DNA of 64,000 nucleotides, taken from assembly GCA_021397835.1 (NCBI GenBank), contig JAJFZO010000742.1, positions 1,745,001 through 1,809,000 of the forward strand, written 5' to 3'. Positions 23,926 through 46,269 of the stretch are shown here, piece after piece. Position 1 is the stretch's first letter, and the number at the start of each line of letters is the position of its first letter. The notes beneath the pieces were generated by a model. That model saw nothing but the letters and a program-made list of their open reading frames with translations. It had not been told where the DNA came from and did no database searches. Origin of the DNA: Moringa oleifera. Lineage: Eukaryota; Streptophyta; Magnoliopsida; Brassicales; Moringaceae. A program made the position numbers and the translations under genes.

Positions 23926-24454
23926 AGATAAATATTATTTAAAATTCTGAATTTTATTCTTTTTTTATAATCAAACTATAACTTTCAAATTTTATCTAAA
24001 CAAATTTTAATTTATTAATTATATTTAAATTAAATTTTGACTCAAAAATAATTATAAAAATTAATAATTTTTTCATTGTTAAAAATGACTAAAAACTACT
24101 CAAATAGATTTTTTTTACTTTACTTTAATTTTATTTTTCAAAATTTTAAAAAAATTTAACTAATCAACTATTTTTATAAAAATTTCAAATTTTTAATAGT
24201 ATATTTTTTTAAAAATATTTTTAGTACTTAAAAAATTTAAAACTTTTTTATGATAGTAGCTTAAATATTTTATTATATTCGTAAAAAATTATAAATCAAA
24301 ATCTATTATAAAATATCTCTAATTTGAATATTTTTAATGTTTAAATTTTTCAACAAAACTCAATTTAAATAAAATAAAAATATTGAAGTTTATTTAGATA
24401 TGTCTTGACCGTAAAGATCTTATTGAAGAGACAATAAAAGTTAAAGTTTTATCT
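23926..24454 (+). mobile_element. MITE family 1, copy C
   Basis: The same order of landmarks as copy A is present: AGATAAATATTATTTAAAAT at the start, TTGTTAAAAATGACTAAAAA and CTCAAATAGATTTT in the middle, TTTTTAGTACTTAAAAA, TTAAATATTTTATTATAT, and an inverted end TTAAAGTTTTATCT. The terminal repeats are more diverged than in copies A and B, and no clean target duplication remains, so this is an older copy. Confidence 0.8.
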
Positions 24455-24474
24455 TATTATTTATTATAATTTTA

Positions 24475-24995
24475 TATAAAAGTCTCATAAAATCTTAATG
24501 TTTATCTTATATTATACATTAAATTTTTATATTTAAAAAATAATATTTATCAATTTAATTTAAATTAAATATTATTAAAACATTTAAAAATTAAAATATT
24601 CAAATTAAAGATATTATAAATAAATTTTAATTTGAAAATTTTCACACATGTATCAAAATATTATATAATTTTATGAGTAGTTAAAATATATATATATATT
24701 AAATTTATAATGTCAAAAATTATTAAAAATAACATAATATATATATATATATATATGTATAACAATAGTTTAAATTTTTTTATATCTATACAAATTTTAA
24801 ATTATAATTTATTATATAATATTTTTAATTTAAATATTTTTAAATTTTAAACTTTTTAATAATATTTAAATTAAATTAAATTAATAAATTAATTTTAATT
24901 TATTATTTTTTAAATATAAAAATTTGATTGATAATATATGATAAATATTAAAATTTTATAAAGTTTTTATTTTATAATTTTAAGTTTAATTATTA
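24475..24995. mobile_element. MITE family 2 (copy 2), long AT-rich terminal inverted repeats
   Basis: The left end (CATAAAATCTTAATGTTTAT, then CTTATATTATACATTAAATTTTTATATTT) is the reverse complement, with mismatches, of the right end (AAATATAAAAATTTGATTG, then ATAATATATGATAAATATTAAAATTTTATAAAG). The arms are about 60-70 bp. The interior contains two (TA)n runs. No coding sequence is present. It is related to the element at 19190-19700. Confidence 0.7.
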
Positions 24996-25233
24996 TTTTA
25001 TAAAAATTAAAATATATTTATCTTTTTTGTGCCTTTCTGCCACAGACAGTCAAAACAGGGCAGTAGAATGGCAACATCTCGCAAATAGGAAGTAAACGGT
25101 AAAGATAATATTCTATTTGAATGCCGGTAAGGGTTTCAAGGACATGATAGCATCAAAATTCGAAGCGACGGTAGTGTTTTGGGTTGTTGCTTCCTCTGAA
25201 ACCGCCTTACCTGAGAGTTAGAAAGAGAGAATT

Positions 25234-28200
25234 ATGTATCATCCAACCAGAGGTGGCGTTCGCGGTGGCCGAGATCGTAAGTTCTTCTCTCCTTATGTAC
25301 ATATATGTATATATGCACACAGAAATTCGTACCAATTCGTGTATGTCTCTGTCTTTAGGGTTTGTGTTGCTCTGTTTTATCTTTTTAATTAGGTATTGGG
25401 ACAAAAAATAAAATGTCCTGCAATCATGTTGGTTTCCGTGCTATTAAATTTAAAATGACAAAAAGAAGATTGAGGATAGTGAGAGCCATGGAATGGTTGA
25501 GATAAAAGGAAAATTATTTTCTGCAACAGTTAGACAGGAATTGTCCTGGATGGTAAAAATTCGAGATTTACGGGCAATTGTTTCATGCAAATATTTCCAT
25601 GTTAAAAATATATAAAGGCCAAGGCTGATGAGCACGTTGCTTGGATGGACAAAATTTTCTTGCTATCTCTGTCTCGGAGATAATTACAGTTCATGAGTTT
25701 GTAATTGAGTTTTCCTAAATAAACGAGAAAAGGAGTAGATCAGCAGATGGAATTAGTGAGGAAAAGTTTTGCTTATTTTAGCAGAAGGCTTGGGTTCTTG
25801 ATGGAACTTGGTATCTGGTTGGTCATGTAACGATGTTCTTGTGGATGGGTAAGTCGCTCTGACCTAAGTAAGATTATTTATGGAACATAAGTAATTTATT
25901 GTCCCTCGTGTGGTTTTGGTTTGTTTAAGATGTGATAGTAGTTGAGCTGCTAAGTTGTTGGTAGTGTTATTCTCAAGTAGAGTTCATTGGCAAATCAGAT
26001 TCTGGGTGATCTGTAACCTGAGAGTTGCTTTAGATATATATCTATTCTCATGGGTATACTCTACTGGGTGTTTGCTAAGCATACTGCTATCTTTCTGGCA
26101 ACTTTTTCTAGTTGCATGGATTTCCAAGTTGTCTTGAAGCCCAATTTTTCTGCCTGATGTGTTGGTAGGAAATATTTGTACCCAAAACCTTCTTCTTGGT
26201 TTTTCCGCATCCTGCATTACTTAAGCTATAGTCCATGGGCATGAGTCCTTTATTTGTTTGTGCTGTAATAAAGTTTATTCTTGGATCTTGGAAATAATTA
26301 TTTCCTTCTCATATGCAGAATTCAGTTGGGACGATGTGAAGGTTGATAAACACAGGGAGAATTATCTTGGTCACAGTATCAAGGCGCCTGTTGGAAGATG
26401 GCAGAAAGGTATCATTTGGTATGCTTTTCTGTTTCAGAATGAAATACGTTTTATTCATGTAAGCGTGAGTGCAAGTAAGTATATATATATATATCTGACT
26501 CAATAATTTGGATTTTGTACTTTTAAAGTGATTGGAAAAAAATTGTATTCAAAAGAAAGTGACTGACAATGTTATTTATGTGATTGCAAGTTTAAGACGT
26601 CAAAAATTTTGGTTCTAGCTTCCTTGTTGCTGTCTTATTTTACACTTCTTGACCGGTTCTGTCAGCATTTCCCTGTAGGACCATGAATTTACATTGAATC
26701 TTACATTAAAGGTACTGTCAGCATGACATGGGGAGACATTCATCTTCTAGTGCCACCAAATTGTCAAAGCTTTTTCATTTACTTTGGTTATTAGCTCGTG
26801 CTTTTATATACCTGAGACTAGTTGTTCCCAAAGGAACTATTGTCTGTTTGACTATTAGATGGTCTTGCTTAAGGTTTTAAATCAGTGAAATGTCATAGTT
26901 TTCATTTTGGGTGCTGGAGTAACTTTCTGTCTTGTCTTCCATGTTGCAAATTTAGGAAATAGTTCTGTTTGGTTGTTGAAAAGGAGGTTGTGTTCTGAAG
27001 TGGTCTTTTGGTAATTTTCTTACCATTCTGGGGATGTCCTTGTTCTCAACATCCTGAAATATTACTTTTAAGTTTCCTAGTTTCCATCAGAAGGTGCTTA
27101 ATGATAAAAAACCAGTTGAATGTGATTCAAGGCTGTTGCAAGCTCTTAATTCTTTTTGTTTTGGATAAACTTTAGCAGTTGTCACAGTATATAAGCCGCT
27201 TAGGCATGTATTTTCCGTAGATTGAATTTAGGATTGATTCCAGAAGTTACCTACTGTTTTTGTTGCTCATGATTAGGATTTGGGAGAATTGGTGTCTTAG
27301 GGTTATTGAATTGCAATATGAGGGTGAAGTCCTGGAGCAGAAGATTTAGTTCTTCAAGTCATCAGATCAGGCATTGAGATCATTTTAGCTGGTTTTGGGT
27401 AAAGAGCTCGAGGAGGGATGGAGGAAGCTCCATGGCACTGGAAAGTATTTAGTGTTGTTTGCTCATTTCTTTAGTTTTGTATAGAAATGCATTCTCTGAA
27501 TGTTCCATGGTGGATGTTTTGTGGTCGTAATTGTTTTTCTGGCTTATGATTAGAAAACAATACAGAAATGACTGGAATTTTTTATTATTATTATTATTAT
27601 TATTCTTCTTCTTCTTCCCACATGGAATTGTAACTGAGTTATATCAGGTTTGGAAAATTGCCCACTGACCTTTTTATGGATTCAAATGAATTTGAGCTTT
27701 CCATTGTGTACTACATATAAATTTACATTCATCTTTGTTGTTTAAACTTGCTAACCATGAGAACCAAAATTAGAATTTATTGAAGTTTTACGTATTAGTT
27801 TTAGATGAAGCTATCTCTGGAAAAAATTATTTTGGTTAGTATATTGAATGTTGCTGACTCATAGACTGACCTAGTTGGCTTTGCTGCCAGTGCAGTAGTT
27901 CATTACCCTTTTTTTTTTAAATTTTTTTGAAAAATATATAGTTTAAAGGAATAGTGATAATGCTCAAGTAGATCTGTAAAGGATCACTTTTCCATAATTT
28001 GGTAGAAACCGCTGTACTTATTCTAGATCTGTACGGTTCCTTCTTCAATATTATGAGTAAATTATAGAAACATCCCAATGGAACATCCTATTTTGGAATG
28101 GTACTATTTGTTGTTGGAAAATTTGTTAGCCAGATTGTTAGTATGAGCTGATATATTAATTAATACTGGCCTAATTGTATAAATCGTTAAGGAAAGTACA

Positions 28201-31200
28201 AAATCGTAATAAACTTAAACTACTTGTCATTTTGTAACTTCTGTGGCAATGGTTTCGAAGTATTTATGATCATTATATAATTTTCTGACAGATGTCACAG
28301 TAATTATATCAGTGTTGATTAAACTGCCAAATGTTAGTGGACATTTTATTGCAAAACCTATTGTAGAAAGGGGATAAAATAATAATCATCTTTTCTTTCG
28401 GAGTGAGTTATATTTCAAGTGAAATTAAGGTAGCCCTCAAGACAACACCTTACTTCTAGAATACTTCCAAATCACTTGGTGGAACACAGTAATATCTCTT
28501 AAAAACCAACATTTTTAGAGAGAGTAACTAGAGATAACCCAACCTTAAAAAGAAATCGCTATTAGATCTAGGTCAAGGCGTGTTAGAGGCATTGTCCTTA
28601 AGGATAGATGTGGCCCTCTAGGAATATTTTCTGATGCAGAGCAGGTATAATGGCACTTATTTCTATCATTCAAGTGCTCCTCTCCTTTCAAAGCTTTTCT
28701 CCTCTCCTCCAAATGCTTTTCTCTTCTCTTTCTTAGAGCCTTTTCTTTTGAGTCACATGAGCAAGTTTTTGAGTTGTTCAAAACTTCTGTATTGAGAGTG
28801 CACTCTTACAGAAGTGGTCATTGAATAGGTAAGAGTGTCATTATACTTGCTTGCACCGGGAGATATTCCTAGAGGGGCACATTTATCCTTAGTATAGTGC
28901 GTCTGCCATGCTTTGATCCAGTTCTAATTTTTACCTAAGGGTTTGGTTATCCTTGGTTTGTCGAGAGAAGGTTTTTAAGAGATACCATTGTGTTCCACCG
29001 ACTGATCTGGGAGTATTCAGAAATAAAGAGTTGTCTTGAAGGTTAGTCCAGTGCTACGTTGGTTTCACTAGAAATATGACTTACTCTCAAAGAAAGGTGA
29101 TTATTATTTTACCCCCTTTCTACAGCAAAGCCTTGTATTTCAGGGATGTATTCATATTATTTCAAGGGAGGGATGTAGTTGTATGTTATGATATTTGTAA
29201 ATTGCTCAAATATTATGTACTTTATTTTCATGAATGAATAGACGAAATTGGGAAACATTTTAACTGAGAATCTCGTCTTAATCTTCTTCTTTTTTCTTTT
29301 AATATTCTCACAGGGAAGGACCTTCACTGGTATGCCAGGGATAAAAAATCTGAGGCTTCTAACATGGATGCTGCAAAAGAAGAGATAAAAAGAATAAAGG
29401 AAGAGGAAGAACAAGCCATGAGGGAGGCTCTTGGCTTGGCACCTAAGCGTTCTGCCCGCCCCCAAGGCAATCGCCTTGATAAGCATGAGTTTTCAGAACT
29501 TGTGAAGCGAGGTTCAACTGCAGAGGACTTGGGAGGAGGGCATGCTGAAGCAGCACGTGTTGATGGTCTTGGTTTCTCGAGGTATATACCCAGAAAGCCA
29601 ATAATAATTATTTTGTCTGAATTGCTTCCACCTGTATAGCATACCTTATTTATGCAATATTTTGCCGTCAATTATGATCATATCTTTGGAGCCATAAGAT
29701 TTCCCCTACATATTGGATTTCACTAGAAAGTAATCTTATTGCCTAAAGCAACATGATAGAGGTTGTGTCACTTTTCCCCTTTTTTTTTTTTTAAATTTTT
29801 AATGTGGGGTGGGTTAGGTGGTGTTTGACTCATGGAAGCCCCCGTTGATGAGGTTTTGTTTCTTATCTGGCTTATTTTGAGGAGCTTATATTTTAAGGGA
29901 CATGAATGCATGGTAGCCTACACAAAAGATACAATTATTTGAGCAAGGACTAATATGAAATGGACCTTGAATCATAGGTGATCATGTATGTATACTGCTA
30001 ATATGAGCATGGTGCACAATGTTCAATCTATTTTGGAGAGATTCTGGTATTGCAACTGAAATGGTGAGTTAACTTTGACTGTTAATTTGGGTCTTACGAA
30101 AAAAAGGAAAAAAAAAATAGATTTGTCCTGTATTTCAAGCATTAAAACGGCTGTTAATGAATGCATTCTGGCAAACTGTAGGAGGTATGAGTCATTTTTT
30201 GCCAGCTCAGTGTACGGCAGATTATTGCAGTTTAAGGCTTGGTCTACACCTAAAACAGAATTGGTGTGGTCTTCGCACATTCTGTGCGATAAGAACTGTG
30301 AAATCATCTAAGAGTTTAAGCACCATAAACTTATGGCTTTGCTTCCTTGCACTGATATACAGTAAAACACAACAATTTTGAAAGATTTCTTTTCCTTTTT
30401 CTAGTTTGTTTAAACATACTGTTACCCTGATTAAAGATTCGGCCTGAAATAAGAGGGGCTGGTCCTGGTACCGAATCTATTATTAAGCCTGACTTAAGGC
30501 ATGTGGATTTGTCAGCCTATAGCCAGTTGGCCAAAGTCTACTATGGAGTTATTATTTATGCACAAGATTACCTTACTTTGATGTGCACAGATCAGTCTGG
30601 ATGCTGGTTGGTGTATGATTGGTGGCTTTGTGGTTTCCAGAAGGGATTCAAGTGATACACACACACACACATACATACATTTTTTGTGGCAACTTTGTTG
30701 TTAAAAAAGTTAGTGCTGCATAGAAGCACACGTTCAATTGTTCACTTTTGCATGCAAATAAATGAGATTAATGAGTGCTACTAAATCGGTGGTAGTGGTC
30801 TTAGTGAAGCACCTGTTTAAGTTCTATAGGCATAGCACCACAGACCTGTAAAGAGTTTGAAATTTTACAGCCTCCTTGAAAAGTTGGGAATGGTTTTTAC
30901 TAGTAGCATATGGTTCTTGTTTTGGCTACCTTTACATGCCCTTGCCATTTTGTTTTTCTTGTTTTTGTTGGTATAATTTGTCACTGATGACTAATGGAGT
31001 AATATATGCTCAACCTAGATTAATTGCGTCTTCATCTATCATCTTCAAGCACAGAGTTTATCATAAAGTGTCCTAGCTTCCCTTGAGTAATTCCTACATA
31101 CTTCTTAAGATATAGCTATCATGCATTATCAACATCATTTATATGTCCTGTGCGAGTGACAATTTTCATGGTACCAAGTTCATTGGATTCATGGTCATCA

Positions 31201-31965
31201 TCTACTCGTTTGTACTGATGTCCAATTACGAAGGATTGATTGGGATGTAGAAGCAAAAGAAGCGGAGAGACAGAGGAGGAAGGAAAAGAAGATTGATTAC
31301 ATGTTGTTCTGAATAATCACTTTGTAATTGTTATTTCTGACTAACCTTTATATGATCCAGTACACAAGTAATAGGGCTAATGTGTATGCAAACTGAGATA
31401 TAGCTCACTATTATCAATATTTTGTATTTTCTCTTGCCTTCTCTGTTCTCCCAGGATAGCATGAGATGGTAGCCTGTGTTAAATGGTTGGGCCCAAAATT
31501 TTTGTTTCATTTATCTGTGGGCTCTGAGGATAATTTGCTTTCCTTTCTAGCGGCTAGAAGTGCTTTATCATTCATTTGTTTCTTTGTCTAATGTTGTTTG
31601 TTCTGCCATTAATTTCTTTGGGAATTTCATCCTGCAGGGTTCCCCGTCCTTGGGAAGATCGTAGAACGCTTCAACCCAGTCCGAAGGAAGTGTCACCTGA
31701 GACGACGAAGATGACAATGCCTAATCCTTTAACAAGTAATGTTGCAGAGGATGAATCAGAGGAAGAGAGGAGCCAAAAGAGAAGGAGGCATGCGGAGAAG
31801 AAACATGAGAAGAACGAAAAACGTGACAAGCATGAAAGGCATGGGAAGCATGAAAGGCGTGAGAAGCATGAAAGGCATGAGAAGCGGCGCTCTCGTGATT
31901 CAGATGACAGGAGGAAACACAGGAAAGAGAAGGAAAGGAGGAGACATGATTCTGACTCTGACTGA
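25234..31965 (+). CDS. MMTAG2-like (MMtag domain) nuclear protein, 242 aa, 4 exons
   Basis: Exons are 25234-25276, 26319-26408, 29314-29581 and 31638-31965. All introns are GT-AG and the phases join to 242 codons plus TGA. The first ~100 residues carry the whole signature of the multiple-myeloma-tumour-associated protein 2 family: [54 protein letters not shown]. Next come an acidic/basic helix ([20 protein letters not shown]), the LGLAPKR block and [20 protein letters not shown]. The C-terminal ~80 residues are a Lys/Arg/His/Glu/Asp repeat of KHERH-type units ending HDSDSD, likely a nuclear localisation and RNA- or chromatin-associated tail. The family is conserved from animals to plants but its biochemical role is poorly defined. 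The start is the first ATG of the conserved MMtag N-terminus. Intron 2 (2.9 kb) hosts a foldback transposon. Confidence 0.93.
28360..29124. mobile_element. Foldback / Mutator-like non-autonomous element in intron 2 of the MMTAG2-like gene
   Basis: The element starts TGTAGAAAGGGGATAAAATA (28362) and ends TACCCCCTTTCTACA (29124). The two halves are inverted copies over about 300 bp each. Paired landmarks include TGGTGGAACACAGTAATATC / TGGTATCTCTT..., ATCTCTTAAAAACC in both arms, and CCCTCTAGGAATAT in both arms. It is flanked by GCAAAACCT (28351-28359) and GCAAAGCCT (29125-29133), a 9-bp duplication with one mismatch. Long inverted arms plus a 9-bp duplication fit a Mutator-like (MULE) foldback element. 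It encodes nothing and leaves the intron splice sites intact. Confidence 0.87.
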
Positions 31966-33429
31966 ACGGGTTTCTCAATATATGTATCATCTGTCATTTT
32001 GGTAGATTATCTTGGGTTGTGTTCCTCCTCTCTGAATTGGAAATCAACTTTTCAGGTGTTGTTTCTTAACATATGAATCCTACTTTGTATGGCTTATCTT
32101 CACTAGAAGTTCGTTGGTTGTGCCTGTAAAGTGCCATCCGAAGTCTCCATAACCGAGTTCTGGTTAGAAATACAGAAGCAGCTGTTAACCTGGAAGATTT
32201 CTATCCGTTGACTGCAGAATTGCTCCAGAAGAAAACACCGGATGCCATTGGATCTGCCTAGAGAACTAGTGGACAGATTGAAGCCCCTACATTTTTCTCT
32301 TTTTTTTTTTTTTTGTACCTCCCCTTTTATTTTGATATTTGGAGGATCACTTTCTATTAGAATATGAAAAAGGTACGTCTTCTTTATTGTCATTAGCATA
32401 TGTTATTATATCACCCAACCTATTTGCCTTGACAATGTAGTGTCCGTCCAATATATTAGGCGAATGCCTTTTCGTGCAAGCATTCCCCCTAATAGTAGCT
32501 TTCCCAAGTGTCACTTTCATTGTGCATATTGCAATTTGCATGGTGGGAAGTCACTTTGAACTACTAACTTCTTTTGGTCTCTTTTAGGGAAAAGTGTATG
32601 CTCTTTTCTCAATTGTGAGATGCTGTTATCCCTTTTATTGCATAATTTGGCAACTTTTATGATAATACATGAATATAGAATAGAAATGGTGATGCACCTG
32701 TTTATGTTTTCAAAGTCCTTCAGTTTGAACAGGAAAAAGGAGTGATATGGTTGCCAGGTGCTTATAATTATTATAAAGAAAATCACTCGAAGGCTATTAC
32801 TAGAGAAAAGAAGGATCAGGGAACTCTCAATTTTGTAATGTGCTAATTTATGACATTAGATATGAAAAATTTTGAAAATTTGTCGGTGGGCTTACAGTCT
32901 TAATTTCCATTTTTCAACTGAAAGGGATAATTGGCTGAGATAGCTAACTACTATCAATATTCTAATTAAAGCAAAGTGCAATAACAACCCACAGGCTGAA
33001 AAGGCCCCAAAAGGGAGAGGGGGTTTAATCGTAATTATGGAGAAAATCGAGGGCAATCTTGAAACACGCGCCCAATTCTTGCTTAGTTTTCCATCAGAGT
33101 GTAAAGCTGCCATTGCCAAGGAGAAGAAAGAGAGGAAAGAAAAAGAAAAGTCTCTCTCTCTCTTCCTCTTTTAGCTCTTTACTCCAGCCCTTCAATTATT
33201 TCGAGGAACCTAAATTAAAAAAAAAAATTATTTTTCGTCTTTAAACAGGACATTCCCTTTAATTGTTTATTCAAAATCCTTTTTAAAAAAATTGAATTAA
33301 ATATCAAAGGCAGAATTTACCGATCATTATCGATATTGTTGGTGCTCTGTATAAAGAAGTTCGATCTTTTGGTTTGCTTCCCCGAAATTCCTTCGTGGCG
33401 AGAGCGAAATCGGGCAGAACAAGAGAAAA
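31966..33429 (+). other. 3' UTR of the MMTAG2-like gene and upstream region of the AMMECR1 gene
   Basis: The two plus-strand genes are arranged head to tail about 1.46 kb apart. The first few hundred bases should be 3' UTR, although no strong AATAAA was pinned. The last ~130 bases (33300-33429), with a higher GC content and a purine-rich leader, are the probable 5' UTR of the next gene. A CT-rich run lies at 33150-33165. Open frames here show no family motifs. Confidence 0.45.
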
Positions 33430-42663
<9,234 letters not shown>

Positions 42664-42963
42664 TTAGCACCGGCTGCTTCTGCAAAAAAACTGCAGAGCT
42701 GGTTCGGAGTAAAAACTAAACCTTTTATTTTTAGAATGAAAGTGGGCTGGAAAAGATTTGATTGCATTCCTGCCCACACTGCTTCTGTAATTGTTGTGAC
42801 CCGTCAATATCATTCTTCAACTTCTTTTGATTTTGAAGAAACGGATCTTGAAGAACACCTGATCTGATTCAGCTGTCTTTGTCTTCATTGCACCAAATCC
42901 GGCAGTTTCTGTGGGAAGCCTGCCCTCTGTATCACTGTTTAACTTATATCCAAGACTGTATTT

Positions 42964-42969
42964 AATAAA
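42964..42969 (+). terminator. Candidate polyadenylation signal of the AMMECR1 gene
   Basis: A canonical AATAAA sits 301 bases after the stop codon, in the expected range for a plant 3' UTR, and precedes the change to AT-rich intergenic DNA. Confidence 0.55.
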
Positions 42970-43189
42970 AGCACTTCATTCTCCTCGATTATGCCTGGCC
43001 GGACTGACATTTTCCTTGGAAATTTGACAGGGAGAAAATTATATACAAGCATGATAGGGCCATTGTTCTTACAATCTCTTTATGTAAGTAGCCGCAGAAA
43101 GGAAAAGAGTGAATTAGTAACATTTGGCTCCATTGGCTTTGTCATACACTGAAAGCGGAAGTGGAAGCCCATTTGGGTACGCCCCCTCT

Positions 43190-45520
43190 TTTTTTTTCTT
43201 TAAAAATTAAGAGTGAACAATATGGTTTTTTCTGTTTTAAGAATTGATTTGACTGAATTATTTTTGATTTAGTGACATCAAAATTTTAATAATTTTTATT
43301 TTAAAAAATTAAAAATTTAAAAGATATATAAAACATGTAAGTTTTTTTTCATCGCATTTTTTTTTAAATATCAATTCGACTAATTCAAGAAGAATTCTGG
43401 GTGAATCAAAAGAAGAATCATCCTTCAGAATTATTTTGATTTTCAGTTCGCATGCAAAACATTTTCATAGCTTCAAACAACTTTTAATGTTTATAAGTCA
43501 ATTGTTTTGTTTTGACAATATTCATTGCTTTTAGATTGTAATTTTTAGGGTATATATATATATAATTGAATTAAATTTATTTTAAATTTAAATTTAAATT
43601 TATCGATTAAATTAATTATATATTTAAATTTTTTATTTGATTTAAAATATATATTAAGTTTAACTATTATTTGAATAATCAAAATATTTGAAAAGTAATT
43701 AAAATAAAATTTAGATTTTATTTTGTATTCATTTTTTAATTTTGAATTCATAAATTATTTTTTATAAATTTTTAATAATATAAAATTATACATATGTGCA
43801 AACTTCAAAATATTACATTTGTTAAACATTTAAATTTTATTCTTATTACATTTATTAAAAATTTTAAGTCAAAATTTATAGTATAATTTTTTAATTTAAA
43901 ATATATTTTTTAAAAAATAAAACATATTTTTTAAAAAATAAAATATATTTTTTTAAAAATAAAATATATGATTTAAAAAATAAAATTTTAAATTTTAAAT
44001 AAAAATTTATTATAAATATCTTAATTTTAATAATTTTTTTCAATAAAATTAATAACATACATATAAATTAAAATATTAAATATATTTTATTTCATTAATA
44101 TTTGAAAACATAAAATAATTATATATATAAAATATTAAAAAATTCTGTACTTTAGGTCATAATAACCTAAAAGCACATAGGGACCATATTATAGTAAAGA
44201 TAAAAGTTATCATCTATCTCTATGGGACCATATTCACAACAGTACAAAGTTATCATCTATCATTACAAAGACCATATGACACAGTCTCTTAACAAATTAT
44301 CTTTTGTAGATTATGTGCACTTTGCCATACCGATCACCAAGTTATTGATTAACTGCTCCTTTCTTCTTTATACAATATTATCTCCTCATTTTTACCCGTT
44401 TTTCTTTTAGGTCATAATTTAAACACATATTTTATTTTTAAAAAATGTGTCACTAAAATTATATATTTTAATTTTTTATTAAAAATTATCTGATATGTTA
44501 TAAATAATTTAGACTATTTATATAAAAATTTTATTCTTATTTTCTTTTATTTGACATTCATCAGTAATATTTTTAAACAATGTTGCAATGAGAAAGAGAC
44601 TATACTTTTTTACCAAAGAATTTCCACCCATCAACAGTAATTATATAGTACATATAAAATACATATATAATTTTAATTTACTTTTTTAAATTAAATTCTA
44701 TTGTATCGATTTTGATTTAATATTATATTTAAAATTTTAATTTAAACGAATAGGTTATGTCTTGAAAAAAAAAATCTCTAGATTTTTAAAGAGTAATTTG
44801 AAAACAATAAAAAATATTTATCAAAAAAATAAAAATTATACAATTGCAAACAGCTAAAAAAATATCTGTCTTTTCTCGCCCTTTTTTTAAAAAAATCTTT
44901 TCATCTTATTTCTCTCTCTCTCTCTCTCCCTTTCTTTCTCCTTCTCTTTCTTCCTGATTTTTTTGTTATTTTCTTAACTATCCTAAAAATCCACAAATTC
45001 TGAAAAAAAAATTTAATTAGGTCTAAATTACGACTTTGACCATAGAATGTATCCAATTGAGACAATAAAATCTAAATTAGATAACGGGTGTATGGGGTAA
45101 TTTTTAAATATTTTTAAATATATTGATAAATATAATATTGAATTACTTATATTTATACTTTTTATTAATTTTTTTAAAAAATGTTATTGCAAAAGTAAGG
45201 TTGGCACATTTCCAAAGTTCAATTAGAACATATTTATTAAAAGAGAAAATTTTATTAAAAAATAGAGATTTATAAAAATATGATAATTATATATATGCGA
45301 TCTTTAATATCTTATTTATTATGATATTATAACATATTGTGTGTTGCACATGTTAAGGTCTATTCATTTTTTTTATTAAAAAGAAATTTACTTTTTACTT
45401 TTTGTTAATTTGTTATTTTAAAAATAAATAAATATTATTTAAAATTTAAAATTTTTGTTAATCAAATTTAAATTTTAAAAATATTTTCAAATCAATTCTA
45501 TTTACTTATATAGATTAAAT
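43190..45520. other. AT-rich intergenic DNA upstream of VAMP727
   Basis: Low-complexity A/T-rich DNA with no gene recognised. It contains a four-unit minisatellite (43897-43985) and a CT-rich run at 44911-44930. Short open frames such as 44222-44410 have no family signature. Confidence 0.5.
43897..43985. repeat. AT-only minisatellite, about four 22-24 bp units
   Basis: Units of the type AAATATATTTTTTAAAAAAT repeat four times with small length changes. Each unit is itself nearly palindromic. Confidence 0.75.
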
Positions 45521-45528
45521 TAAATTTT

Positions 45529-46072
45529 AGGGTAAATATCATTTAAAACCTTGAGTTTAACGCTCTCTCTCCAATCAAACGTTGACTTTCAAAATGTATC
45601 CAAACAGACCCTAATTTATTGATTTTATCCAAATTAAACCTGACTCAAAATAATTATAAAAAATTAATAAGCTTTTCCTTATCAAAAATGACTAAAAACT
45701 TATCAAATAGATTTGACACTTTATTTTAATGTTATTCCTCAAATTTGAAAATTTTTTTTAACTAATTCACTATTTTTTATGAATTTTTTAAATTTTTGAT
45801 GGTATATTTTTTAAGAAAAATATTTTTAGTACTTAAAAATTTTTGAATTTTTTTATAATGATAGCTTAAATATTTTATTACATCCATAAAAAATTATAAG
45901 TCAAAATTCGTTGTAAAATCTCTCTAATTTGAATATTTTTAATATTTAAATTTTTCAACGAGGTTCAATTTTAACAAAATTAAAATACTAAAGCTTGTTT
46001 GGATACTTTTTAAAAGTAAAAGTTTGATTGGAGAGAGATGATAAAATTTAAAGTTTTAAATGACATTTACCT
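45529..46072 (+). mobile_element. MITE family 1, copy B (hAT-like, 544 bp)
   Basis: The best preserved copy. It starts AGGGTAAATATCATTTAAAA and ends TTTTAAATGACATTTACCT, with inverted repeats that continue through CTCTCTCTCCAATCAAAC at the left and GATTGGAGAGAGATG at the right. It is flanked on both sides by the identical octamer TAAATTTT (45521-45528 and 46073-46080). An 8-bp target duplication and short inverted termini point to the hAT superfamily. It lies a few hundred bases upstream of the VAMP727 promoter region and is non-coding. Confidence 0.9.
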
Positions 46073-46269
46073 TAAATTTTATTACAATGAATTTTAATCC
46101 AAAATATTTTTAAAAAATATTTAAATATAATTAAAATATTTAAATATTTAAATATTTGTTAAAAATATATATTATTAAAAAATTTTAAAAAATTATAAAA
46201 ATGATTCGTTGATTCATAATTATTTAAATTTTACCGTGAAAACCATAAAAATCATTAAAGTAAAAACAG

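Noticed and set aside
31671..32005. Long open frames on both strands over the last MMTAG2-like exon
   Set aside because: They are shadows of the repetitive Lys/Arg/His/Glu coding sequence; the conserved frame is the plus-strand one ending at 31965.
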